DNA of 64,000 nt from Pseudomonas sp. PD9R (GTDB taxonomy: Bacteria; Pseudomonadota; Gammaproteobacteria; Pseudomonadales; Pseudomonadaceae): NCBI RefSeq assembly GCF_019200975.1, contig NZ_JAHTMR010000001.1, positions 513,400 to 577,399 on the forward strand, written 5' to 3'. The notes under the pieces are model-generated. The model was given only the letters and a program-made list of their open reading frames with translations. It was not told the origin of the DNA and did no database searches. A program made the position numbers and the translations under genes. Numbering within the stretch: the stretch's first letter is position 1; each line of letters opens with the position of its first letter. Of the stretch, positions 41,507 to 50,133 are shown piece after piece.

Positions 41507-41785
41507 CTACTTGCCACCAACACCGGCCAGCAACGGCGCGATCTGTGCGTCGGTCAATGCAGCATGCACTTCCATGCTCATCAGGTCGTTCCAGTCCAGC
41601 ACCCATTTCTGGATCGGCACCAGATCACTGGCTTCGGCGATGCCAAAACCGGCCGAACTCCCTACAGCATGCCAGCGCCCCAACATCGTGACGCCTTCGG
41701 GCGGAGCGCCGCCGGTCTTGAGAAAGCGCTCGACCGCGGCATTACGGTTTTCCGGGCTGATTGACCAACTGACGATGAATAACAT
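41507..41785 (-). CDS. DUF3303-like small protein
   Basis: A 92-residue protein beginning MLFIVSWSISPENRNAAVERFLKTGG, followed by GVTMLGRWHAVGSSAGFGIAEASD and a helix with WNDLMSMEV. This is the dimeric ferredoxin-like pattern of DUF3303. GGAGGT lies eight bases before the ATG at 41785; the longer open frame to 42139 has no other sign of coding. Function unknown. It is convergent with the lipoprotein gene. Confidence 0.85.
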   Translation of the reverse strand: MLFIVSWSISPENRNAAVERFLKTGGAPPEGVTMLGRWHAVGSSAGFGIAEASDLVPIQKWVLDWNDLMSMEVHAALTDAQIAPLLAGVGGK

Positions 41786-42110
41786 CTGCCACCTCCTGTT
41801 GCGGATTGGCACCTGTTTTCCTTCGCGTACCTGATTGGCACCTGGACCAGGGTCGCACTCGGGTTTCCAGTTCCGTCCTGGCTGGTTTACAACGAAATCT
41901 CCTAGGTGAAGGCATAGCAGTGGCCAGCGCTTCGCGTACGACCGCTGATCCTCTTTCGGGGCAATTTCAACAGCAGGGCGCCACGTATGTTTCACCCGCG
42001 AAACATAGGCACCGGTTGTAGCGGGGGAACGGATGAATTGTCCTGCGGTGCGCCTGATCAGTATCGGTTGCGATCGTGATCGGGAAAGGTCAGTGCGAAC
42101 GACGGGTTCA
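41786..42110. other. Intergenic stretch without a recognised gene
   Basis: About 325 bp between two minus-strand genes. A short direct repeat (GATTGGCACCTG at 41807 and 41833 area) and two facing GTTTC/GAAAC bits near 41988-42004 (TGTTTCACCCGCGAAACA) are seen, the latter a 6-bp stem hairpin. Nothing else stands out. Confidence 0.5.
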
Positions 42111-42512
42111 TCACGCATCCCGCAACAGGTCGTTGGCATTGAGCAAGTCGTAGGCGATTTCCGGGCGTTTTTCCAAGGCGCGGCGAATCGCGGCCGGGAT
42201 CGAGGCGCGGGTCTTGCGGCACAGCCCCGGCAACTCGTCGATGCTGATGCCGATGCCGCGCATGGTGCGCACTTCGTTGAAACCGGGGGCGACGTTCACG
42301 TGGATGCCCAGTTGATCGAACATGCGTCGTTGCAGGTGCTCCAGGTCCGTCAGGCTCTGCAGGTTTTCCAGGCGTTCGATCAGGCGTTTTTCTTCGACGC
42401 GGGTCAGAAACAGAATGCGCACGTCCGCCCCCGGTGTTTCCAGCAACGGGTCACGCCCGCAGTCGCAGGCGCCGGGCGGGCAGGGTGGGCGGATCGGAGC
42501 AGAGGTAGTCAT
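42111..42512 (-). CDS. Conserved hypothetical protein with N-terminal Cys cluster
   Basis: A 133-residue soluble protein. The N-terminus has PPCPPGACDCGRDPLL with Cys11, Cys16 and Cys18, a possible metal or Fe-S site, followed by VRILFLTRVEEKRLIERLENLQSLTDLEHLQRRMFDQLGI and a helical C-terminal part. I do not recognise a functional family. ATG at 42512 is preferred over the TTG at 42521. It is divergent from the small secreted-protein gene at 42698. Confidence 0.75.
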   Translation of the reverse strand: MTTSAPIRPPCPPGACDCGRDPLLETPGADVRILFLTRVEEKRLIERLENLQSLTDLEHLQRRMFDQLGIHVNVAPGFNEVRTMRGIGISIDELPGLCRKTRASIPAAIRRALEKRPEIAYDLLNANDLLRDA

Positions 42513-42697
42513 GGGGTTCAATCATAGAGCGCTGTGATCGGGTTTGCCCATAGGGTTTTGGACGGATGCCTCAAGCGCTTGAACTGACTGAATCGGGCAC
42601 TGGGGCGGGGCGTTGCAGAAAAGGCATTATGCTGGCCCCCAAGTGTCTCGCCTGTCGCCAGAATCGCTTCATTTTCAGGCGGTTAGGTGGAGTAAAA

Positions 42698-43027
42698 ATG
42701 CGCAATGTTTGGATCGCGCTGATTTCGTTCAGCGTTGCAGGCCTCGCAATGTCTGCCCAGGCCAGGGAACTGATGCCCAACGATCGTTATATGTGCAGCT
42801 GGGGCGCTGGCACGGCGGCAAAAGCGCAGGAGCTCAAGTTGGCTGGGGTTTCACTGTATGCCGCACGACAAAAAATTCATTCCTACAAGTTTGCCAAGTC
42901 ATGGATGCGCATGATGGCCATGGGCATTACCGAACAAACCTACGACAGCCCGACCCGGATCAAGCCTGCGGCGTTGCGGGAGGTTTTTTATGGCGACTGC
43001 GTGAAGTACAAGTTGGCGCGTAAATGA
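42698..43027 (+). CDS. Small secreted protein, unknown function
   Basis: A 109-residue protein with a clear signal peptide (MRNVWIALISFSVAGLAMSAQA) and a mature part of about 87 residues with one Cys near each end (MCSWGAG and GDCVKYK) that could form a disulfide. GGTGGAG precedes the ATG at 42698; the longer frame upstream is not supported. No family recognised. Confidence 0.82.
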   Translation: MRNVWIALISFSVAGLAMSAQARELMPNDRYMCSWGAGTAAKAQELKLAGVSLYAARQKIHSYKFAKSWMRMMAMGITEQTYDSPTRIKPAALREVFYGDCVKYKLARK

Positions 43028-43171
43028 ACCTGCGAAGGTCAAAGGTGGCCTTTGTCGGATAGACCAACCGGTTGGGCTGCGCCGTCTATATTGAATGCCT
43101 GGCATCAAGCCTGACGGCCGTTTTCTGATTCACCTGAAATTGCAAAAACAACATTCAATCAGGAGATCATC

Positions 43172-43588
43172 ATGACCCAGCTCGACAAAGTACTGTACAC
43201 CGCCAAAACCCACACCACAGGTGGCCGGGACGGCGCGTCGAAAAGCTCTGACGGCATTCTTGATATCAAGCTTTCGTCCCCGGGCGCAGGAGGCAGTGGC
43301 ACCAACCCGGAGCAACTGTTCGCCGCCGGCTGGTCCGCCTGTTTTATCGGCGCGATGCGGGTCGCTGCCAAGGAATTGAAGGTTGCGCTGCCCGAGGATG
43401 TGGCCGTGGACACCGAAGTCGATCTGGGGACCAATGAAGGTGGCTACCTGTTGCAAGCGCGGCTCAATGTCAGCCTGCCGAGGCTGGACCGCGAAACCGC
43501 GCAGAAAATCGTCGATACCGGCCACAAGTACTGCCCGTACTCCAAAGCCACGCGCAACAACATCAATGTTGTGGTGAAGCTCGTTTAA
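43172..43588 (+). CDS. ohr: Organic hydroperoxide resistance protein
   Basis: A 138-residue OsmC/Ohr-fold peroxidase that reduces organic and fatty-acid hydroperoxides with lipoyl or dihydrolipoamide electrons. The catalytic Cys57 (GWSACFIGAM) and resolving Cys121 (HKYCPYSKAT) are present, with the supporting Arg19 (GGRD) and Glu47 (NPEQL) that mark true Ohr. AGGAG stands before the ATG. No ohrR repressor gene is adjacent. Confidence 0.96.
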   Translation: MTQLDKVLYTAKTHTTGGRDGASKSSDGILDIKLSSPGAGGSGTNPEQLFAAGWSACFIGAMRVAAKELKVALPEDVAVDTEVDLGTNEGGYLLQARLNVSLPRLDRETAQKIVDTGHKYCPYSKATRNNINVVVKLV

Positions 43589-43605
43589 GCCGGTGACACA
43601 CAAAA

Positions 43606-43637
43606 CCTGTGGGAGCGTGCAAGCTCGCTCCCACAGG
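43606..43637. terminator. Hairpin of the GTGGGAGCG REP family / bidirectional terminator-like stem
   Basis: CCTGTGGGAGCG (from 43606) pairs with CGCTCCCACAGG (to 43637) in a 12-bp stem with a short loop, between the convergent ohr and LOG-family genes. This palindrome belongs to a second Pseudomonas REP family and may also end transcripts. Confidence 0.8.
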
Positions 43638-43655
43638 GATTGCAATGTGCGGGCC

Positions 43656-44264
43656 TTAATTACTGGCGTCAGGCGCAGAGCCAATCCACTTGGATACGGT
43701 CGGTGCCTGCCATCGCTCAAGTGCATTGATCAGCGCCGCCGGATCAGTGTTGAAAATCAGCATTTCACTGTGTTCGGTTTTCATGAAGCCTTCCTTCACT
43801 GCATGGTTGAGCAGGCTGCGTACCGGATCGAAAAATCCGCCAATGTTCAGGCAGGCAAGCCCTTTGTGATGCTCGCCCAGTTGCGTCAGCGTCGCCACTT
43901 CAAACAACTCTTCAAAAGTCCCCAGGCCGCCGGGCAGTGCAATGAAGGCATCGGCGGACTCACTCATGCGGGTTTTGCGACTGCGCATGTCTGGTGTCAC
44001 TTCGTATTGGGTCAGACCGGTATGCAGATGGCCGAGGTCGAACAGCAGGCGCGTGATTATGCCGACGACTTCACCGCCCTCGGCGAGCACAGTGTCGGCC
44101 ATTACGCCCATTAAACCCTTGTCGGTGCCGCCATAAACCAGGCGTAAGCCACGTTTGGCGATTTCCCGGCCCAAGGCTCTGGCGCCTTCGATGTACTCGG
44201 GATTGAAGCCGTAATTAGAGCCGGAGAACACGGCAATGCTGCGCAGAATTGGGGAAGTGGCCAT
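43656..44264 (-). CDS. LOG-family Rossmann-fold protein (TIGR00730), nucleoside-5'-monophosphate phosphoribohydrolase-like
   Basis: A 202-residue protein with SIAVFSGSNYG at the start, YGGTDKGLMGVMAD in the middle and the signature LPGGLGTFEELFE. These are the cytokinin-activating LOG motifs; in bacteria the enzymes cleave AMP-type nucleotides to base and ribose-5-phosphate. ATG at 44264 is preceded by GGAA; a TTG just upstream was rejected. It lies 18 bp behind azoR, so the two are likely co-transcribed. Confidence 0.92.
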   Translation of the reverse strand: MATSPILRSIAVFSGSNYGFNPEYIEGARALGREIAKRGLRLVYGGTDKGLMGVMADTVLAEGGEVVGIITRLLFDLGHLHTGLTQYEVTPDMRSRKTRMSESADAFIALPGGLGTFEELFEVATLTQLGEHHKGLACLNIGGFFDPVRSLLNHAVKEGFMKTEHSEMLIFNTDPAALINALERWQAPTVSKWIGSAPDASN

Positions 44265-44282
44265 CAAAGAGTTCCAGATGAG

Positions 44283-44921
44283 TTATGCCGATTGGAGCTG
44301 TGGCGTGTGACTGGAAAAATACAGCACGGTTTCCCGCTCGGCTTTTGCTCGGATGACATTCAGGACCTCCGGTTTTTGCCCGGTGCCTTCCACCGAGAAG
44401 AACTTCACATTGAGCAAACCGATGCTTGCCAGCACGGTCGTCAACCAGGGCCGGATGAAGTCAGGTTGCTGGGCATCGACGCCAGTGAATGTGCCACCCG
44501 ATGCGATGGCGATATACACCGGTCGATCATGCAATGCGCCGACCTTGCCATGGTGGGTGATCCGGAAGGTTCGGTCGGCCTGAATCACATGATCGAGCCA
44601 GGCCTTCAGCGCAGAGGGCACCATCAGATTGTGCATCGGCGTGGCGATCACCACGCAGTCGGCATTTTCCAGTTCTCGAATCAATTGCTCGGACCGAAAC
44701 AGGGTGCCTTTGGTGGAGCCGGTATCATCAGGTTCCCGGCGTTTGCTCATTGCTTCGGCGTAGTCAGCATCGATGTGAGCAAGCCCGGTGACACCGCGCT
44801 CGGTGATGATGAAATCGCTGCCGCGATGGTGGTCGATCAAGTGGTTGATAAGGGTTTGCGAAAGCCGATAACTCTCGGAAGAGGTGCCTCTGGGGCTGCA
44901 AATCACGCGCAGTATTTTCAT
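44283..44921 (-). CDS. azoR: FMN-dependent NADH-azoreductase / quinone reductase
   Basis: A 212-residue flavodoxin-fold protein beginning MKILRVICSPRGTSSESYRLSQTLI, with the FMN-binding blocks ATPMHNLMVPSALKAWLDHV and ASGGTFTG that define AzoR. It reduces quinones and azo dyes with NADH. AAAGGA stands before the ATG. It is upstream of the LOG-family gene. Confidence 0.92.
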   Translation of the reverse strand: MKILRVICSPRGTSSESYRLSQTLINHLIDHHRGSDFIITERGVTGLAHIDADYAEAMSKRREPDDTGSTKGTLFRSEQLIRELENADCVVIATPMHNLMVPSALKAWLDHVIQADRTFRITHHGKVGALHDRPVYIAIASGGTFTGVDAQQPDFIRPWLTTVLASIGLLNVKFFSVEGTGQKPEVLNVIRAKAERETVLYFSSHTPQLQSA

Positions 44922-45035
44922 GGGATCCTTTGGGGTGTAGGGAAACAGGATCTACATGATGTGGTGGCCTGGACCACTGACAAAGAGCCAAGAAACGGCT
45001 GTGCGAGTGGGCCATACGCTCTGCGCGGATGCGGC

Positions 45036-46454
45036 TCAAATCAGCGCCAGGATGCGCCTCCCCAGTTGTTCGGCGCTGGCTTGCGAGTCGATATTGGCGA
45101 AACCGAGCATCAAACCGGTATGTGCTTCAGGGCCTATACAACACTCGCTCAAGGCTTCGGCGTAGATGCCCGCGTGCAGTAGACGTTCAACCAGTGCGCG
45201 ATCCGGTTGTGGTTGGGTCAATCGCACAATCAAATGCATACCGCCGGGCTGGGCATCAATGCTGATGTGCTCACCCAAAACAGCGGTGAGTCCCCTGACT
45301 GTCGCCTCGCGACGTTCACCATAGAGCTTGCGCATGCGCTGAATGTGCCGGGCGAAATGACCCTCGGTGACAAAGGTACTGACGATGGCCTGGGTCAGTT
45401 CCGGGCAGCCACCGAGGAAAGTCTGGCTGATGTCTTCAAAGCGCTCGACCTGCTCGGGTGGCACGACCAGATAGGCGAGACGGATGCCGGGAAACAGCAC
45501 CTTGCTGAAGGTGCCGGCATAGAGCACGCGCCCGTCCCGGTCCAGGCTCTTGAGCGCAGGCAGCGGACGGCTGACGTAGCGGTACTCGCCGTCGTAGTCG
45601 TCCTCGATGATCCACGCTTGCTGGGCCGCTGCCCACTCAAGCAGGTCAAGGCGTCGCGGCAAAGACAGCGACACGCAGAGCGGGCTCTGATGGGCCGGCG
45701 TGACTACGGCGGCGCGTGCATTCGGCGTGCGCTTCACGCCCTGCGCGACCTGCATGCCGTCCTGGTCGACTGCGACCGCGGCCACCCGCATTTGCAAATG
45801 CTCAAGCATCTGCCGTGTAGGCGGGTAACCCGGGTTCTCGACGAGGACGCCATCTCCAGGTTGCAGCAGCGCCTGCGAGATCAGCGCCAGAGTATTGCGG
45901 TAGCCCGAGGTCACGAACACTTGCGCGGGCTGGCAGGCAATGCCGCGCGCTACCTGCAGATAACCGGCAATCGCGGTGCGGAGCGACTCCAGACCAAACG
46001 CCGACGGGTTGGCCATATCGGCGACCTGCGTGGAGCGCACGCACCGTGCCCCGATCTGTGCCCAGATTTTTCGCGGAAAAGCATCCAGCGCCGGCAAGGC
46101 CATTTGAAAGGGCAGCAGCGGTGCCTTGTGCCGGATCGAGACCTTGGCGGTTGCGCCCAATGGTCGCTCGGTCTGACTGTTCGCGGGCCTGACCTGCAGC
46201 CCCTCAGCCACCACCGAACCGGCCTGGCCACGGGACTGAATGTAGCCCTCAGCCGTCAGCAACGAATACGCGTTATCGATAGTCCCCCGTGCCAACCCCA
46301 ACTCTTTCGCCAGGGCCCGGGCCGCAGGAATGCGTTCGCCCGGTGCGAGCACTCCTTCAGTGATCGCCCCGCGGAACCGCCAGTAAATCTGCCGGTAAAT
46401 CGGTTCCGTGGAAGAGGGGTCGAGGGGTGAAAAACTGTTGGCGGCTTTGGTCAT
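45036..46454 (-). CDS. MocR-type regulator (GntR HTH + aminotransferase domain)
   Basis: A 472-residue fusion regulator. The N-terminal GntR helix-turn-helix (about 15-75: PIYRQIYWRFRGAITEGVLAPGERIPAARALAKELGLARGTIDNAYSLL) is joined to a fold-type I PLP-dependent aminotransferase-like domain. The PLP Lys lies in YAGTFSKVLFPGIRLAYLV. Such proteins bind PLP and a metabolite to control nearby genes. It is divergent from the AhpD-like and SMR genes with a 227-bp gap, so these are its likely targets. GGAG precedes the ATG. Confidence 0.94.
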   Translation of the reverse strand: MTKAANSFSPLDPSSTEPIYRQIYWRFRGAITEGVLAPGERIPAARALAKELGLARGTIDNAYSLLTAEGYIQSRGQAGSVVAEGLQVRPANSQTERPLGATAKVSIRHKAPLLPFQMALPALDAFPRKIWAQIGARCVRSTQVADMANPSAFGLESLRTAIAGYLQVARGIACQPAQVFVTSGYRNTLALISQALLQPGDGVLVENPGYPPTRQMLEHLQMRVAAVAVDQDGMQVAQGVKRTPNARAAVVTPAHQSPLCVSLSLPRRLDLLEWAAAQQAWIIEDDYDGEYRYVSRPLPALKSLDRDGRVLYAGTFSKVLFPGIRLAYLVVPPEQVERFEDISQTFLGGCPELTQAIVSTFVTEGHFARHIQRMRKLYGERREATVRGLTAVLGEHISIDAQPGGMHLIVRLTQPQPDRALVERLLHAGIYAEALSECCIGPEAHTGLMLGFANIDSQASAEQLGRRILALI

Positions 46455-46681
46455 GCTCTGGCTCCGAGGGAAATACCGTGGCCTCGGTCAGGCTGATTCA
46501 CCGGCATGAACATTGATCCTACAAACCTCATGCACTGCCTCCAAGGTCCATAAAACCATAGATCGACTGGGCCATGATTGCGCAAATATGGCCTATGACT
46601 TAAGGCGGAACATGGACCTTCTCCGATAGACCAGGCCGCCGCACGATGCAGTCCTTCAAACAACCAAATAAAGGATTCATC
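46455..46681. promoter_or_regulatory. Divergent control region of the MocR gene and the AhpD/SMR unit
   Basis: About 227 bp. Direct/inverted-looking pieces CATAAAACCATAGATCGACTGGGCCATGA and ATATGGCCTATGACTTAAGG around 46549-46605 include GGCCAT/ATGGCC (46570 and 46588), an inverted repeat that could bind MocR. Exact sites are not proven. Confidence 0.45.
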
Positions 46682-47134
46682 ATGACGCGTATCAACTACT
46701 CCAGCGCTTCCCCTGAAGGTTACAAGGCTTTCGGCAATGTGTACGGCTATCTGCAAAAGAGCGGCTTGCCCACCGAACTGATCGATCTGGTTTACCTGCG
46801 GGTTTCGCAAATCAACGGCTGCGCCTTTTGCATTGACATGCATTCTCGCGACCTGATCGGTCTCGGCGTTTCAGTCGAAAAGTTGGTGCTGGTGCCGGTA
46901 TGGCACGACGCCGGGAACGTCTTCACTCGGCGCGAACGTGTGGCACTGGCTTGGGCAGAAACCGTAACACACGTCGCGCAGACCGGCGTTCCCGATGCTG
47001 ACTATGCCGCCGTGGTGGCCGAGTTCAGCGAGAAGGAACTGTCGGACCTTACCTATGCCATCGGTTTGATGAACGCTTTCAATCGATTCGGCGTGGCGTT
47101 CCGTTCGACACCGGCGGCTGCTGAAAAAGCCTGA
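46682..47134 (+). CDS. Carboxymuconolactone-decarboxylase-family / AhpD-like protein
   Basis: A 150-residue helical protein with the redox motif Cys-x-x-Cys-x-x-x-His in INGCAFCIDMHSRDLIGLG. This is the AhpD-type alkylhydroperoxidase core; most such proteins act in peroxide defence or as uncharacterised redox enzymes. GGA and the position of ATG at 46682 decide the start. It is followed by the SMR gene after 56 bp and is divergent from MocR. Confidence 0.92.
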   Translation: MTRINYSSASPEGYKAFGNVYGYLQKSGLPTELIDLVYLRVSQINGCAFCIDMHSRDLIGLGVSVEKLVLVPVWHDAGNVFTRRERVALAWAETVTHVAQTGVPDADYAAVVAEFSEKELSDLTYAIGLMNAFNRFGVAFRSTPAAAEKA

Positions 47135-47190
47135 CCCCATTCGCTCGCCTGGCCTCGATGCCGGGTGAGCCCTCTGAAGGAGCTGAAAAC

Positions 47191-47511
47191 ATGACATGGG
47201 CACTGCTCGGTATCGCAGGCATTCTGGAAATCGCCTTCGCCTTCTATATGAAGGGTTCCGAAGGCTTCACCCGACTGATTCCCGGACTCTTGACGGTCGT
47301 CACCGGCCTGTCGAGCGTCTTTTTACTTTCTCTGTCGCTGCGCACTTTGCCGGTGGGAACGGCCTATGCAGTGTGGACCGGCATCGGCGCGGCGGGCACT
47401 GCGGTTGTCGGCATGGCATTGCTCGGAGATTCCACGGCACCCCTGCGTTTACTCTGTATCGCGGTGATTCTGGGCGGGGTGATCGGACTTAAGCTGGTAT
47501 CGGGGAGTTGA
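47191..47511 (+). CDS. SMR-family exporter, SugE/Gdx-like
   Basis: A 106-residue protein with four helices. The membrane Glu13 (GIAGILEIAFAFYMKGSEGFTRL) and the LPVGTAYAVWTGIGAAGTAVVGMALLGDS block closely match the SugE/Gdx subgroup, which export guanidinium in other bacteria, though some members carry quaternary ammonium drugs. AAGGAG is eight bases before the ATG. Second gene of the unit facing MocR. No guanidine riboswitch is seen upstream. Confidence 0.92.
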   Translation: MTWALLGIAGILEIAFAFYMKGSEGFTRLIPGLLTVVTGLSSVFLLSLSLRTLPVGTAYAVWTGIGAAGTAVVGMALLGDSTAPLRLLCIAVILGGVIGLKLVSGS

Positions 47512-47581
47512 CGGATATTTGGAGTTTGTGGGGCGCGTACAAACTCGGCGTGCATGAATTTCAAAACCTGATCAGCAGGAA

Positions 47582-47663
47582 GATTAAAAGATCGCAGCCT
47601 GTGGCAGCTCCTACACGCAGATACGCGGTTTGATGTAGGAGCTGCCGCAGGCTGCGATTTTTT
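47582..47663. repeat. REP pair in inside-out order
   Basis: Inverse arm (AAAAGATCGCAGCCTGTGG, ending 47615) comes before the forward arm (TGTAGGAGCTGCCGC from 47634). It lies between the SMR and LysR genes. Confidence 0.92.
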
Positions 47664-47759
47664 GGAAGGCCTCTGGCCGAAATCAATGGCGCTGTCCACC
47701 TCCAACATCAAGGGCTAAACTGCCGCGATAAAACCAAAATAACGACGTGACCTGCCTGT

Positions 47760-48677
47760 ATGAAAATCCATCCTTTACCGCCACTCAATAGTTTGGTCGC
47801 GTTTGAAGCCGCAGCCCGGCATTTGAGTTTTACGCTTGCCGCGCAAGAATTAAATGTGACCCAAGGTGCGATTAGTCGACAAGTACGCTTGCTTGAGGAC
47901 TATTTAGGTAAAGTTTTATTCATACGTACCACCCGCACGATTCAATTGAGTCCGGCGGCCAGTCAATATTACGAGACGGTTCGTGCGTCATTGATGCAAG
48001 TTGCCCAGGCCACCGGTGAAATTCGTCATTGGCAAGGTGCGGAGCAAGTAACCGTTGCCACCAGTACCGCCATGGCCTCTCTCTGGTTGTTGCCCAAAGT
48101 GACAGAGTTTCAACGGGAAAACGAAGAGATCGACCTGCGCATTATCGCCCACGACCAGGTCAAGGATTTCTCTCGTCTGGATTGCGATCTGGCGTTGTAT
48201 TACTGCCGTACGCCACCTCGGGATATGCAGGTCACGCCGCTGTTTTCCGAAGAGGTTTACCCGGTTTGCAGTCCCGCTTACTTTGCCAAGCATCCCGGCT
48301 TGATGCAGCCCGAAGACCTCGCGGCCTGCACCTGGCTGTTCCTCGACGACCCGCAGCGTGACTGGATTGGCTGGACCGAGTGGTTCCAGATCCAGGGGCT
48401 GAAAAGTGTCGAACCCAAACGCCGGATCAACATCAACAGTTATTCGATGCTGATCCAGTCGGCGATCAGCGGGCAGGGCGTTGCACTGGCCTGGTCGAAT
48501 CTTGTTGATGATTACCTGCAAACCGGCGCGCTGGTGCGACCGTTGGATACAGTGTTGCGAACCGATGCGCAGTTTTGCCTGCTGGAACCCTTGGCCCGTG
48601 GTGGCATGCGGCAAAGTGTAAAGCGCTTCCGTAGTTGGTTGATGAATCAACTTCCAGTAACGCCGAATAATAATTAA
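47760..48677 (+). CDS. LysR-family regulator (GcvA-like)
   Basis: A 305-residue regulator. The winged HTH LNSLVAFEAAARHLSFTLAAQELNVTQGAISRQVRLLEDYLG opens the protein, and ALYYCRTPPRDMQVTPLFSEEVYPVCSPAY lies in the effector domain. PPLNSLVAFEAAAR is the GcvA-group opening. It lies immediately upstream of, and in the same direction as, the Rieske-oxygenase cluster, with a REP doublet between, so it is the probable activator of that cluster. Confidence 0.93.
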   Translation: MKIHPLPPLNSLVAFEAAARHLSFTLAAQELNVTQGAISRQVRLLEDYLGKVLFIRTTRTIQLSPAASQYYETVRASLMQVAQATGEIRHWQGAEQVTVATSTAMASLWLLPKVTEFQRENEEIDLRIIAHDQVKDFSRLDCDLALYYCRTPPRDMQVTPLFSEEVYPVCSPAYFAKHPGLMQPEDLAACTWLFLDDPQRDWIGWTEWFQIQGLKSVEPKRRININSYSMLIQSAISGQGVALAWSNLVDDYLQTGALVRPLDTVLRTDAQFCLLEPLARGGMRQSVKRFRSWLMNQLPVTPNNN

Positions 48678-48692
48678 CAGCCACAACACCCC

Positions 48693-48777
48693 TGTAGGAG
48701 CTGCCGCAGGCTGCGATCTTTTGATTTTGCTTTTTTATAACAAGATCAAAAGATCGCAGCCTGCGGCAGCTCCTACA
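48693..48777. repeat. REP doublet
   Basis: Forward arm from 48693, inverse arm ending 48777, with a T-rich loop; located between the LysR gene and the Rieske oxygenase promoter. Confidence 0.95.
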
Positions 48778-48936
48778 GGGGTGTTTGCGTTCTCCTATTT
48801 ATGATCAAAAGTCATGAATTGCGCTGGAAATATCGTTTGTCGAGACATGCCCTGTTTTCCGAAACTTGCTGCCAACGGACATTGGCCAGTGAGCCTGCCG
48901 ATCTTTCAACACCGTGCCCAGCAGGGGAAAACAATA

Positions 48937-50124
48937 ATGACCACCCTCCAACAAATTCCAGTGCATCACCTCGAAACCGTCCTCAATCCGATCCATGAAG
49001 CCACCGGCCTGAGCAACGAGTTTTATACCGAACAACGTTACTTCGAACTTGAGCGCGATCAGGTCATGGGTAAAACCTGGGCCTGTGTCGGTTTTGCCAG
49101 CGATCTGGGCAAGGCCGGCTCGGTCAAACCGGTCGATTTCATGGGCCTGCCGCTGCTGTTGATGCGCAACCGCGAAGGCCTGGTGCAGGTTTTCCACAAC
49201 GTGTGCAGTCACCGCGGCATGAAACTGGTGGAGGAGGCCGGAGAGGTGCAAGGCGTTATCCGCTGCCCATACCACTCCTGGACTTACGACCTCAACGGCG
49301 GGCTGCGCGGCACTCCGCATGTGGGTGGCATCGATCAACACAAGGATGAGCGCTTCGCCTGTGAAAAACACGGCTTGAAAGCTATCCGCAGTGCGATCTG
49401 GATGGACATGGTGTTCATCAACCTGTCCGGCGATGCACAGCCGCTGGAAGACATGCTCGCGCCATTGACCGCACGCTGGACCCAGTTCCTCGGTGAAGAC
49501 GGCATGAGCCTGCTGCGCCGCCGTCCGGGTCATGACGCCACCACGCTGGACATCAACTGCAACTGGAAGCTGGCCGTTGAAAACTACTGCGAGGCCTATC
49601 ACCTGCCGTGGGTGCACCCGAGCCTGAACTCGTACTCGCGTCTGGAAGACCACTACAACATCATCTTCGACGAGCACTTCGCCGGTCAGGGCAGCTACGC
49701 CTACAACCTGTCGGACGTGGCCGGTACGCACCTGCCGACATTCCCGGGCTGGCCGCTGGATCGCCTGAAAAATGCCGAGTACGTCGCGTTCTTCCCGAAC
49801 GTCTTGCTCGGCATCCAGGCCGACCATGCCTTCGCCATGCAGCTTGAACCGGTCGCGCCGGGTCGCACGATCGAGCACCTGCGCCTGTTTTATGTCGGTG
49901 ACGAAGCCGCTTCCAGCGATGAGTTTGCCGCTTGCCGCGATGCGATTCTCGAATCCTGGAAAGTGGTGTTCGCCGAGGACATCAGCTCCGTGGAAGGCAT
50001 GCAGAAAGGCCGTCATTCCCCTGGCTACAAGGGCGGCGCGTTCTCTCCGGAAATGGACATCCCGACGCACTTCTTCCACCAGTGGGCCGCACGTCAACTG
50101 CTCGCCACCACACCGTCTGCCTGA
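48937..50124 (+). CDS. Rieske non-heme iron oxygenase, alpha subunit (choline/betaine-monooxygenase-like)
   Basis: A 395-residue oxygenase. The Rieske [2Fe-2S] ligands are Cys90-x-His92 (NVCSHRG) and Cys110-x-x-His113 (CPYHSW). The mononuclear iron site is NWKLAVENYCEAYHLPWVHPSLN with Glu219 bridging and His222/His227 as ligands. Members close to this pattern hydroxylate or N-demethylate small quaternary amines (choline, glycine betaine, carnitine, stachydrine). No beta subunit gene is near, so it should be a homotrimer. Electrons probably come from the rubredoxin-reductase fusion two genes downstream. ATG at 48937 follows AGGGG; a longer frame from 48814 is unsupported. Confidence 0.93.
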   Translation: MTTLQQIPVHHLETVLNPIHEATGLSNEFYTEQRYFELERDQVMGKTWACVGFASDLGKAGSVKPVDFMGLPLLLMRNREGLVQVFHNVCSHRGMKLVEEAGEVQGVIRCPYHSWTYDLNGGLRGTPHVGGIDQHKDERFACEKHGLKAIRSAIWMDMVFINLSGDAQPLEDMLAPLTARWTQFLGEDGMSLLRRRPGHDATTLDINCNWKLAVENYCEAYHLPWVHPSLNSYSRLEDHYNIIFDEHFAGQGSYAYNLSDVAGTHLPTFPGWPLDRLKNAEYVAFFPNVLLGIQADHAFAMQLEPVAPGRTIEHLRLFYVGDEAASSDEFAACRDAILESWKVVFAEDISSVEGMQKGRHSPGYKGGAFSPEMDIPTHFFHQWAARQLLATTPSA

Positions 50125-50133
50125 GGAGGCCCC

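Noticed and set aside
41414..42139. Longer frames around the DUF3303-like gene
   Set aside because: The extra parts have no ribosome site or family resemblance; GGAGGT marks the start at 41785.
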